Shown one piece after another: positions 1-6,283 of a DNA stretch of 7,670 nt. The stretch lies in contig DQEK01000047.1 of the NCBI GenBank assembly GCA_003533545.1, positions 1-7,670 of the forward strand, in the 5' to 3' direction. Below the pieces are notes generated by a model. That model was not told the DNA's origin and did no database searches. It saw only the letters and a program-made list of their open reading frames with translations. This DNA comes from Acidobacteriota bacterium. GTDB lineage: Bacteria; Acidobacteriota; Vicinamibacteria; Vicinamibacterales; UBA8438. Numbering within the stretch: position 1 is the first letter of the stretch; every line of letters begins with the position of its first letter. A program made the position numbers and the translations under genes.

Positions 1-1332
1 GGCATCGTCGTGGGGCTGGTCGACGCCGACGGCTCAACGGTCGTCGGTCACGGTCAACGCGGTCTCGACGACCCGCTGACACCGGATGGCGACACGGTCT
101 TCGAGATCGGATCAGTATCGAAGGTCTTCACGGCGACCCTATTGGCGGACATGGCCGCGAGCGGCGAGGTGGAGATCGAGGCGCCAGCAGCGAGCTATCT
201 GCCAGATTCCGTCGACATGCCGGGGGAGATCAACGACCCGATCACCCTCTATCACCTAACCACTCACACTTCGGGCCTGCCCAGAATGCCCGACAATTTC
301 GCGCCAGCCGATCCGAACAACCCCTATGCGGACTACTCGGTACAGCAGATGTACGACTTTTTCTCGGCCCACGAGCTGTCCCGTGCCCCGGGCGAGACCG
401 TGGAGTACTCGAACCTTGCCGTCGGCCTGCTGGGTCACATCCTCGCCGAGGCGTCTGGCCTCGACTACGAATCCCTGGTGAAGGAACGCATTACCGGTCC
501 GCTTGAGATGAACGACACGAGGGTCACACTCTCGACGGACATGCGGACACGTCTCGCCGCTGGGCACAAACTTGACCTTCGGCCAGCAGCCAACTGGGAC
601 ATTCTGACTCTGGCGGGCGCGGGCGGACTGCGATCCACGGTGAACGACATGCTGAGGTTCGTCGCCGCTAACCTCGGGCTGACCGCCACCGAGCTGGCGC
701 CAGCGATGGCAAACGCCCACAAGCCGCGCGAGAACATGGGGCCCGAAGGAATGCAGGTGGGCCTGGGCTGGCTCAACACCTCGCAGCACGGCCTGACGAT
801 CACCTGGCACAATGGTCAAACTGGTGGCTACCACTCGTTCGTCGGCTTCGACAAGGAGCATGGCAAAGGTGTGGTAGTTCTTTCAAATGCCGAGTCGTCC
901 ATTGACGACATCGGCTTTCACCTGCTCGACCCGCGGTTCGAGCTCGCGCCCGTCGAACCCATCCAGACCACGAGCACAGTTCCGGACTCACCGGCCGGCC
1001 GTGCGCTAACCAGATGGATCCAGGTAACCCGCGGGTCGAACCGAGAGGCGGCGCGCAGGCACTACGAAGAGGCCTTCCACGAGTCGTTCCGGTCCGGGGT
1101 GCCACTTGAGGCCTACATGGAAGTTCGCGACCAAATCAGAGGCTCGCTGTCGTCCGTGGAGATGACCCACTTCGTGGCACGCGACGACCACGACCTCTCC
1201 GCGTACGTCGAGAGCAACGGTGCCTGGTTCGCCATACACCTGCAGGTCCGTCCTGAGGATCCTTACGAAATCGTCGGGCTTCTCCTACAGCCGAGCGATC
1301 CTCCCGCCGAGCCTGATCAGGAGGGTCAGTAG
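1..1332 (+). CDS. Serine hydrolase, beta-lactamase (class C/PBP4-like) family, with C-terminal NTF2-like domain; 5' end missing
   Basis: The reading frame is open to base 1 and runs to TAG at 1330-1332. A GTG at 10 is possible, but the upstream codons read G-I-V-V, which continues the usual first strand of this fold, so the true start and probably a signal peptide lie outside the window. Counting from the GTG, the catalytic motifs are complete: SxxK as S35-V-S-K38, YxN as Y133-S-N135, and HNG at 267-269 in place of KTG. Members are class C beta-lactamases, D-aminopeptidases, esterases and D,D-peptidases, usually exported; the substrate cannot be read from the sequence. After about residue 320 a further domain of roughly 110 residues (rich in W, R and E, ending in an EIVGLLLQ strand) resembles the NTF2-like module often joined to such hydrolases. 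The next gene lies on the opposite strand. The family call is firm; the C-terminal domain call is moderate. Confidence 0.9.
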   Translation, partial: GIVVGLVDADGSTVVGHGQRGLDDPLTPDGDTVFEIGSVSKVFTATLLADMAASGEVEIEAPAASYLPDSVDMPGEINDPITLYHLTTHTSGLPRMPDNFAPADPNNPYADYSVQQMYDFFSAHELSRAPGETVEYSNLAVGLLGHILAEASGLDYESLVKERITGPLEMNDTRVTLSTDMRTRLAAGHKLDLRPAANWDILTLAGAGGLRSTVNDMLRFVAANLGLTATELAPAMANAHKPRENMGPEGMQVGLGWLNTSQHGLTITWHNGQTGGYHSFVGFDKEHGKGVVVLSNAESSIDDIGFHLLDPRFELAPVEPIQTTSTVPDSPAGRALTRWIQVTRGSNREAARRHYEEAFHESFRSGVPLEAYMEVRDQIRGSLSSVEMTHFVARDDHDLSAYVESNGAWFAIHLQVRPEDPYEIVGLLLQPSDPPAEPDQEGQ

Positions 1333-1515
1333 AGGACGCACCCCATTTAGTTTTCTCGACCTCCCCCATCTCCAACCATGTCTCCAAGCGTGGGGACGTT
1401 TCTCGACCGGTCCAACAACCTGCTCGACGTATTCAACGACGCTGAACTCGGGCGCGTGTAGCGCTCCGTGATTGCAAGATCGGGTCGGCTGCGTAAGCCT
1501 GGCCGGCCCCGGCTG

Positions 1516-1842
1516 CTACGGCGCTGGAGCGAGGATGACGAGCACGAGCAGCCGCTCGGCGCCGGTATTACGGATGCCGTGAGGCGCTCCTTCGGGTGCA
1601 ACCAACAAAACTCCGGCTTGCATGGAAACCTCATCGCCCTCAAGCAAGAACAGTCCTCGGCCTTCGATGACCTGATAGATCTTGTCCATACCTTGATGGG
1701 CGTGGAGCGCATGCTCCTGCCCTGGCTCGAACGCATTCAGTCCGACCATCACACGTTCGGAGCGAAAGATCGTGCTCTTGCCCATCTTGTCCGGCAAGTA
1801 CATGGCGAGGTCTCGAGGGTCGATTGGGGTGGGATGCTCCAT
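1516..1842 (-). CDS. Small single-domain cupin (cupin_2 type) protein
   Basis: The 108-residue protein starts with ATG at 1842 and ends with TAG at 1516. Both cupin motifs are clear. Motif 1 is G41-x5-H47-x-H49 followed by MDKIYQVIEG, and motif 2 is G77-x5-P83-x-G85-x2-H88-x3-N92, an exact match to the consensus. H47, H49 and H88 would bind a metal. The glutamate usually found at the end of motif 1 is replaced by K54 (next to D53), as I recall for a subgroup of small cupins that carry a DKxY signature. There is no signal peptide, so it should be cytoplasmic. Small cupins may be isomerases, dioxygenases or ligand sensors, and the substrate cannot be told here. No good Shine-Dalgarno sequence is visible. 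A TAGTAT hexamer ends 7 bases before the ATG, which would suit a near-leaderless transcript. It lies 130 bp downstream of the oxidase gene on the same strand. Confidence 0.88.
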   Translation of the reverse strand: MEHPTPIDPRDLAMYLPDKMGKSTIFRSERVMVGLNAFEPGQEHALHAHQGMDKIYQVIEGRGLFLLEGDEVSMQAGVLLVAPEGAPHGIRNTGAERLLVLVILAPAP

Positions 1843-1924
1843 GCTCGTGATACTAGTGCACGCGGCGGTCGGGCAGTAGTGGATACTCAGCCGGCACCGG
1901 GGAGCAATGCTCTTGCTGCCTCAG

Positions 1925-1934
1925 CGGTTAACCG
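1925..1934. promoter_or_regulatory. 10-bp perfect palindrome CGGTTAACCG between the oxidase and cupin genes
   Basis: This perfect palindrome lies 39 bp past the oxidase stop and about 83 bp upstream of the cupin ATG on the minus strand. It could be an operator half-site pair for cupin transcription. It is too short for a convincing terminator, and no T-run follows. A palindrome of this size can arise by chance. Confidence 0.2.
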
Positions 1935-1972
1935 AACGAACCACCCTGACTAGGGAGTAGCACACGACCCGA

Positions 1973-3223
1973 TTACGTCTCGTCGAGCCTTTTTCGGTGG
2001 GACTGCGTCAGCCGCATGCCTGGTTCGGACGCACGCATCCCAGCATATCGCTCGATGGCCCGGTCGACGATACGCTGTCTGGCCTCCTCATTTGGCTCTA
2101 ACGTCCAGACGCCCCACTCTCCGGTGCTGCCGAGCGCGATACCGTCAGATCGCGGCATGCAGTTGAACTCATAGTTAACCTCGGGCTGGGGAACCAGAAA
2201 CGTCAGCTGCCCTTTCACCGGGATCAATTCTTCATCATTGAACAGGTCCAGCGACCCAAGGCCCGTGCAGTTGACGATGACCGATTCACTGACGCTCATC
2301 AGATCGCGCGGCGTGTCAAACTTTCGGATGACGACACGACCGCCCAGGAGATGAAACTCTCTCGCCATGGCGTCGAGATAGATTGAGGGCTCGATCCGAA
2401 TCGACGAGCGACGAGAAGCGTAGGGCGTTTGGAACGGGTGTTCGCCTGGGTAGAGGATCTCGCGGTCTGACCGCAGGTAGGTGGGCAGCTCCGCCGAGTA
2501 GGTCTCCGATACAACGTCAAGGCGTGCATCGCCGTCCCGGTCTTCGGGGTCATCCGCGAAGCCGTCGGGAACGCGTTCCTCCGCGCTCTCCGTCGAAGGC
2601 AGTGCCTCCATCGTGCTATAGCTGTCCAACCAAGAGATTCCGTAGCGTGGACCAACCAGCAGTTGCAGCTGTCGGTAAGCGATTTCAACTGCACGGTCGA
2701 ACTGCGCCTCCCACGCCACTGTGCGCGGGCCAGACACGAGCCTAGAAGTCGGTGAAAATGTCGCATACGCCATGTTTGAGGTGGTCTCCGGCGGCACCGC
2801 CATTGCGTAGATCGTCACGTCGAAACCACGCCGTTGCAGTTGCCTCGCCGCGGCCAAGCCAACTGCGCCAGACCCAAGAACGGCCGCCCGTCGGTCGCCC
2901 TGTTCCAGTGCCAGGTCGGCGGCCAGTGCCCCGGTCCCCCAGGAAAGAGAGATACCAGCCCCGCCATGCCCATAGTTGTGCACTACGGTTTTCGCGTCGA
3001 ATTTCTCAGCCTTCAGGAGGAAACCAGACGGACGGTGCGGACGTAAGCCGACCGTGGTTCTGATGACACGATCCCAGGAAGCTCTAATCGGCGCGAGGAC
3101 GATCGGCTGGCGAGTGAGGCGCCGGGTGACGCTCGCCGGTTGTGACGTCCTAACCGCGCAACCACCGAGGCCGAGACCAACTGCCGCCATGCTGGCGCTT
3201 TTGAGCAGGGTCCGTCTGTCCAT
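1973..3223 (-). CDS. D-amino-acid-oxidase-like FAD oxidoreductase with circularly permuted domain order; Tat lipoprotein
   Basis: The 416-residue protein starts with ATG at 3223, with GGGGGA a few bases upstream as a plausible ribosome site. Its N-terminus has a twin-arginine motif (R3-R4-T-L-L-K) and ends in a lipobox L19-G-G-C22, implying folded export and lipid anchoring. Residues 59-65 (GLRPHRP), 82-88 (HNYGHGG) and W95-G96 match the C-terminal part of classic D-amino-acid oxidases. They are followed, not preceded, by the FAD-binding G117-S-G-A-V-G122 and an IYA strand. The rest follows normal order: PETTSN near 145, the VNCTG strand near 317-321 and VKGQL near 336-340. The protein stops near where the GxRPxRP segment would usually begin. 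The family oxidatively deaminates D-amino acids to keto acids, ammonia and peroxide, but the true substrate is unknown. Residues 212-240 form an acidic insert (DRDGDARLD). The Sel1-repeat gene is divergent from it and the cupin gene lies downstream. Confidence 0.87.
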   Translation of the reverse strand: MDRRTLLKSASMAAVGLGLGGCAVRTSQPASVTRRLTRQPIVLAPIRASWDRVIRTTVGLRPHRPSGFLLKAEKFDAKTVVHNYGHGGAGISLSWGTGALAADLALEQGDRRAAVLGSGAVGLAAARQLQRRGFDVTIYAMAVPPETTSNMAYATFSPTSRLVSGPRTVAWEAQFDRAVEIAYRQLQLLVGPRYGISWLDSYSTMEALPSTESAEERVPDGFADDPEDRDGDARLDVVSETYSAELPTYLRSDREILYPGEHPFQTPYASRRSSIRIEPSIYLDAMAREFHLLGGRVVIRKFDTPRDLMSVSESVIVNCTGLGSLDLFNDEELIPVKGQLTFLVPQPEVNYEFNCMPRSDGIALGSTGEWGVWTLEPNEEARQRIVDRAIERYAGMRASEPGMRLTQSHRKRLDET

Positions 3224-3458
3224 TAGTTCCCCCGGGAGAATCGATCGGGCATCACTCGAAAAACTCCCCCTCGTAGTAAGTCCACCAACGACGACATCAA
3301 ATTACTCCATCACCATCACTCGTCCAAACGACAGTTCCATGTTGATTCCAATGTAGACCCGAAGTAGCAAAGGCATGAGAAAAAACACAACCCCTCCACG
3401 TTGTTCAGGCTGCCAGCCAGCAGTAGGATCGCATCTTCGTACCAAATCAGAGAACGCC

Positions 3459-4274
3459 ATGAGGTTGCTCTCCCCCCTTCTCGCCGTCGTCGTTGCCCTC
3501 AGCTTCGTCGCGTCCCTGCGGGCGCAGACGCCAGCGATCGACGCGTTGCGGGTGCTGGCCGATCAAGGGGACCCCGACGCACAGTACGAGTTTGGATGCA
3601 TGCACGACGTTGGCTGCCTCGACGAGGCCGTCCTCAGCAACGGCCTAGAAATAGACTCGATGGACGATGCTGAAGCGGGGCACTGGTATCGGCTAGCGGC
3701 CGATCAGGGGCACGCAGCGGCGCAGAGCAGGCTTGGTGATTTCTACCACTTCGGGTACGGCGTCCCGCGAGACTATGCGGAGGCGATGCGGTGGTATCGG
3801 TCGGCAGCTGTGCAGGGAGGAGCCGTGGCACAGTACAACCTCGGGGTCAGCTACGCCATCGGCCGCGGCGTCCCACTGGACGATGTCGAAGCGGCGCGCT
3901 GGTATCGACGGGCGGCCGATCAAGGGTACACCGTGGCGCAGTACAACCTCGGGAACCTGTACGCCACCGGCCGCGGCGTCCCGCAGGACGATGTCGAAGC
4001 GGTGCGCTGGTATAGGTTCGCCGCTGAACAGGGACATGCCGATGCACAGTGGAACCTAGGGCTGATGTACGAGGTCGGCATCGGCATTCCCCAGGACTAT
4101 GTGGCGGCGCACATGTGGTTGCATTTATCGGCTTCACGAAGAACCAGTGCGGGTGGCAATCTGGACTTGGTCGCCCATGATCGCGCGCGAGTTGAGAGCA
4201 AGATGAATACAGGCCAATTCGCCGAAGCCCAGCGCCTCGCCCGCGAGTGGAACGCTCGGCACTCGCGCAACTAA
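3459..4274 (+). CDS. Secreted Sel1-repeat (SLR/TPR-like) protein
   Basis: I chose ATG 3459 because it begins at once with a signal peptide (MRLLSPLLAVVVALSF, likely cleaved after L-R-A22) and has GAGAA just upstream. The frame stays open back to an ATG at 3375, but that start would put 28 polar residues before the signal. The product is 271 residues. Four regular 36-residue Sel1 repeats cover about residues 71-214, each with AExxxWYRxAAxQGxxxAQxxLGxxYxxGxGVPxD. A diverged first unit (30-70) contains the cysteine pair CMHDVGC. The tail from 215 (AHMWLHLSAS, then AEAQRLAREW) is the usual closing segment of such proteins. Sel1 repeats are alpha-alpha hairpin solenoids that bind protein partners, often in envelope stress, signalling or host contact. 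The partner is unknown. The gene is divergent from the oxidase and convergent with the membrane protein gene, only 66 bp away. Confidence 0.9.
   Translation: MRLLSPLLAVVVALSFVASLRAQTPAIDALRVLADQGDPDAQYEFGCMHDVGCLDEAVLSNGLEIDSMDDAEAGHWYRLAADQGHAAAQSRLGDFYHFGYGVPRDYAEAMRWYRSAAVQGGAVAQYNLGVSYAIGRGVPLDDVEAARWYRRAADQGYTVAQYNLGNLYATGRGVPQDDVEAVRWYRFAAEQGHADAQWNLGLMYEVGIGIPQDYVAAHMWLHLSASRRTSAGGNLDLVAHDRARVESKMNTGQFAEAQRLAREWNARHSRN
3669..4100 (+). repeat. Four tandem 108-bp coding repeats (Sel1 units)
   Basis: Units begin at 3669, 3777, 3885 and 3993, exactly 108 bp apart, and a decayed fifth starts at 4101. Each encodes one 36-residue Sel1 unit. The stretches around 3850-3908 and 3958-4016 are especially close at the DNA level (both carry GGCCGCGGCGTCCC and GACGATGTCGAAGCGG), so that pair looks recently duplicated or homogenised. 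Confidence 0.85.
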
Positions 4275-4340
4275 CTCCCGTCCACCCTGCACCGGGTGCC
4301 GATTCATTCCCAACGAATACCTGCCACACCCACCAATGGC

Positions 4341-5030
4341 CTAATTGAGCTTCAAGTGTTTCAGCCTCGTTGAAAAAGCGAAACTTAATGAAAATATCGT
4401 AGCAACACTTGCCAGAGCGATTAATTTTTGGATCGTCGCTTGTCTGACCATTGCCTCTTGGCTCGCAACGGCGCTATCACCGACAAACTGATAAATCACG
4501 TAAGAGAACGTGCTTACCAGATAAACCATGGTGACAAGAGCATGTTTGTTGTCGACCGAACTACGGAGTAGAACGATGAGGTACGCGAGAGAGCCTGGAA
4601 CCAATAACCTAAATGCATTAAGCGCAAAAAACGTATGCAGATCTAGGTAGCGATCGTGTGGTGTTAAACCCACTCCTGCAAAGAACGTCGTGCCGAAAAA
4701 GAAAAAGCTCGATCCGATAATAGCCACCGTATGGGTGAAAGAGTCGACTTTGAATAATCTCGGTACAAATAGGAATGCGATGCCCACACCAAGAAACATG
4801 ATCATCGATGTATTGAAGAAGAATGCAGAAAGAGAATTCGCGGCCCCTGAGTGCGATTGATCGCCACCGAGGTCGCTCAAGAAGTTGTGCGTAATGGAGT
4901 ATCCACGCTGTGCGGGATCGTGAATGTTGCCACCTGGATAAAAATAAATTGCAGCTATTACGGAGACAACAAAAAACACAACAACGAAACGAAGTAACGC
5001 AACAGTCAGAAATTTGTACATGGAAAGCAT
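4341..5030 (-). CDS. Six-helix integral membrane protein, possibly DUF998-like
   Basis: The frame ends at 4341. A TTG at 5033 is open, but ATG at 5030 (MLSMYKFL) or ATG at 5021 is more likely. None has a clear Shine-Dalgarno sequence, so the start is unsure. The roughly 229-residue product has six hydrophobic segments near residues 7-29, 64-87, 97-121, 132-154, 163-184 and 199-221. Between helices 1 and 2 lies a polar segment with YPGGNIHD, then GYSITHNFLSDLGG, and an asparagine-containing stretch. This pattern recalls DUF998-type membrane proteins, whose function is unknown. The call comes from memory of the motif, not a search. The gene is much more AT-rich than its surroundings: two 60-base lines inside it (4381-4440, 4921-4980) have 22 and 21 G+C, against 42 in a line of the Sel1 gene. 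This suggests acquisition from a different genome. It lies 184 bp downstream of the glycosylase gene on the same strand. Confidence 0.82.
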   Translation of the reverse strand: MLSMYKFLTVALLRFVVVFFVVSVIAAIYFYPGGNIHDPAQRGYSITHNFLSDLGGDQSHSGAANSLSAFFFNTSMIMFLGVGIAFLFVPRLFKVDSFTHTVAIIGSSFFFFGTTFFAGVGLTPHDRYLDLHTFFALNAFRLLVPGSLAYLIVLLRSSVDNKHALVTMVYLVSTFSYVIYQFVGDSAVASQEAMVRQATIQKLIALASVATIFSLSFAFSTRLKHLKLN

Positions 5031-5214
5031 CAATACAGAGTTCAGCTATCTCGGTTCTTGCGTTACGACTGCCGTTCCCGCGAAAGAAACGCCCCGCACC
5101 CGCGTGAGCCGTCACCCGCCGCATTAGGCCCCAGGACGCTACCACCGACGCTGCGCGGCTCGACCATCATGATAAGCCGACTAGCGATCCGAGCCGTCAT
5201 GACAATTAGTCCTC

Positions 5215-5841
5215 TCAGTCCCAGTCTTTCACATCGAGCACACGCCACATGTACCAAGCTGCAACAGAGCGGTACGGGCGGTAACTGTCACCAAGCGTGA
5301 TGAACTTTTTGGCGTCAGGGGGCTTGCATCGTTGGAACTTCGCCCACCCGGTGCGCACCCCGAGATCGAGCGCGGGCCATACGTCCAAGCGACCCAGCGA
5401 GAAGATGAGGTGCATCTGCGCACTCCACTCACCGATACCCCACACTTTCGTGAGCGCTGCGGTAATTTCCTCGTCGGACTGGTCATAGAAGTTGGCAGGG
5501 TCGAAGTCTCCACGCGTGACGTGGCGGGCGAGACTCTTCATGCTCTTCGTCTTGGCCCCCGAGAGCCCAACCTTGCGATAGGTCGCATCGCGCTTTCGGA
5601 GGAAGGCAGCCGGGTCCAGTGCCTCGCCTTCAGGGAACAGTGCCAGCACACGCCCCCAGATCGCACTCGCCGCGGCCCCGGCGAGCTGCTGGTAGGCAAC
5701 AGACCGAGCAACCGCCCCGAACGTCGAGTCGCGCAACTCGACGGAGGGGGTGCCGACCTTTGCCACTAATGCCGCAAAGCGAGGGTCGCGTCCGCTGAGC
5801 TCTCGCACAGCTTTCCGTGGTCGCCAATAGCGTTTGGACAC
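5215..5841 (-). CDS. DNA-3-methyladenine glycosylase II (AlkA/Mag family, HhH-GPD superfamily)
   Basis: The 208-residue protein starts with GTG at 5841; AAAGG lies upstream at a rather long distance (about 13 bases). It removes alkylated bases such as 3-methyladenine from DNA by cutting the N-glycosidic bond, starting base excision repair in the cytoplasm. The sequence shows the VAYQQLAGAAASAIWGR helix (48-64), the helix-hairpin-helix VWGIGEWSAQ (133-142), and the catalytic loop DVWPALDLG, where D159 matches the catalytic aspartate of the usual PADDLG motif. The ending YRPYRSVAAWYMWR (187-200) is typical of the short bacterial Mag type, which lacks the N-terminal domain of E. coli AlkA; the length is normal for that type. 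The position before D159 is Leu rather than the common Asp. Upstream lie two inverted repeats (5862-5876 and 5898-5934) that could affect its expression. It could be named alkA or mag. Confidence 0.93.
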   Translation of the reverse strand: MSKRYWRPRKAVRELSGRDPRFAALVAKVGTPSVELRDSTFGAVARSVAYQQLAGAAASAIWGRVLALFPEGEALDPAAFLRKRDATYRKVGLSGAKTKSMKSLARHVTRGDFDPANFYDQSDEEITAALTKVWGIGEWSAQMHLIFSLGRLDVWPALDLGVRTGWAKFQRCKPPDAKKFITLGDSYRPYRSVAAWYMWRVLDVKDWD

Positions 5842-5861
5842 AAATAATCGTAGACCTTTCA

Positions 5862-5876
5862 GATCGCCTAGCGATC
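5862..5876. promoter_or_regulatory. 15-bp perfect inverted repeat GATCGC-CTA-GCGATC upstream of the glycosylase gene
   Basis: The two 6-base arms pair perfectly around CTA. The element ends 20 bp before the GTG start of the glycosylase gene, on its 5' side. It could be an operator or a hairpin in the transcript leader just ahead of the ribosome site. No T-run follows on either strand, so it is not an ordinary terminator. Confidence 0.35.
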
Positions 5877-5897
5877 ACGGTCTCTCTCGACCACAAT

Positions 5898-5934
5898 CTA
5901 GAGTGCTTTTCCCGACGATTGCACTCCACTCTAG
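5898..5934. promoter_or_regulatory. Nested inverted repeat CTAGAGTG ... CACTCTAG
   Basis: Arms 5898-5905 and 5927-5934 are perfect 8-base reverse complements. Within them GAGTGC (5901-5906) pairs perfectly with GCACTC (5921-5926), so the right side carries CACTC twice and can pair with the left arm in two registers. It lies 57-93 bp upstream of the glycosylase start, where a promoter or operator would be expected. Function is inferred from position only. Confidence 0.35.
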
Positions 5935-6007
5935 CATTCTGATGATCTGCCAGTTGGCGATGGTGGCACGTTTCCGTCAGTTCCCCACGACCGAGGCAAA
6001 AAAGGGT

Positions 6008-6034
6008 CCGGGTTCGATTCCTGAGCAACTCACC
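6008..6034 (+). other. tRNA 3'-end-like fragment (T-arm plus partial acceptor), possible integration-site remnant
   Basis: The stretch contains GGTTCGATTCC, an exact match to the bacterial tRNA T-loop consensus GGTTCRANTCC. The flanking T-stem (6008-6012 with 6020-6024) forms four of five pairs, one of them G-U. The following GCAACTCACC resembles an acceptor strand, and AGTTG at 5952-5956 could pair with its CAACT. I could not fold a proper anticodon arm between them, and the ending is ACCT, not CCA. It is therefore not called as a working tRNA. A tRNA pseudogene, an integration-site scar or chance are all possible. Confidence 0.25.
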
Positions 6035-6283
6035 TTTTCCTGACAAGAACGAGTATCGTTTCATCGGCCGCAAGGCATGTCGGGCGCTTGTCGTCATCGC
6101 TCCCGGTGCATCCGGTAGGAAGCATGGCGTCGTTTGCACTGGGTATCATCGTGACCGTGTATGTACTTCATGTGGGGCCTGGCGTGGTTGGGATGAGAGG
6201 TCGCCACGACCGAATCTAAAGGTTGTTGTCGTTCATCGAGGACCGAAGCGACCGACTCGACACTCCCCAGTGACGAAGTGGAC

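Larger units (their letters stand above)
5842..6283. other. 442-bp gap without a convincing gene
   Basis: This gap separates the divergent glycosylase (-) and exported-protein (+) genes and must hold both promoters. Open frames here (for example 5834-6043 on +, and on - running into the glycosylase) show no recognisable protein character. The stretch does hold two inverted repeats near the glycosylase start, a tRNA-3'-end-like sequence near 6008-6034, and a small hairpin GGTCG-CCA-CGACC at 6199-6211. I could not identify a clear -35/-10 pair for either gene. Confidence 0.6.

Noticed and set aside
1378..1461. 27-residue open frame MSPSVGTFLDRSNNLLDV... after the serine hydrolase
   Set aside because: No ribosome site upstream, very short, not recognised; likely chance in a 183-bp gap.
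1468..1953. 161-residue open frame on the plus strand over the cupin gene
   Set aside because: It lies antisense to a cupin with both motifs intact, and its own translation shows no family character.
3341..3369. TTGATT-17-TAGCAA as promoter for the Sel1 gene
   Set aside because: The -35 is fair, but the -10 matches consensus at only three of six bases, so it is not distinguishable from background.
4275..4340. Possible shared terminator between the convergent Sel1 and membrane-protein genes (GCACC-G-GGTGC)
   Set aside because: The arms leave almost no loop and no T-run follows on either strand.
5181..5876. 9-bp direct repeat CTAGCGATC at 5181-5189 and 5868-5876, flanking the glycosylase gene
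   Set aside because: Nine-base matches are expected many times by chance in 7.7 kb, and the right copy is already part of a palindrome.
5834..6043. 69-residue plus-strand open frame across the intergenic gap
   Set aside because: It overlaps the glycosylase start and the tRNA-like stretch, and its amino-acid make-up looks like translated non-coding DNA.
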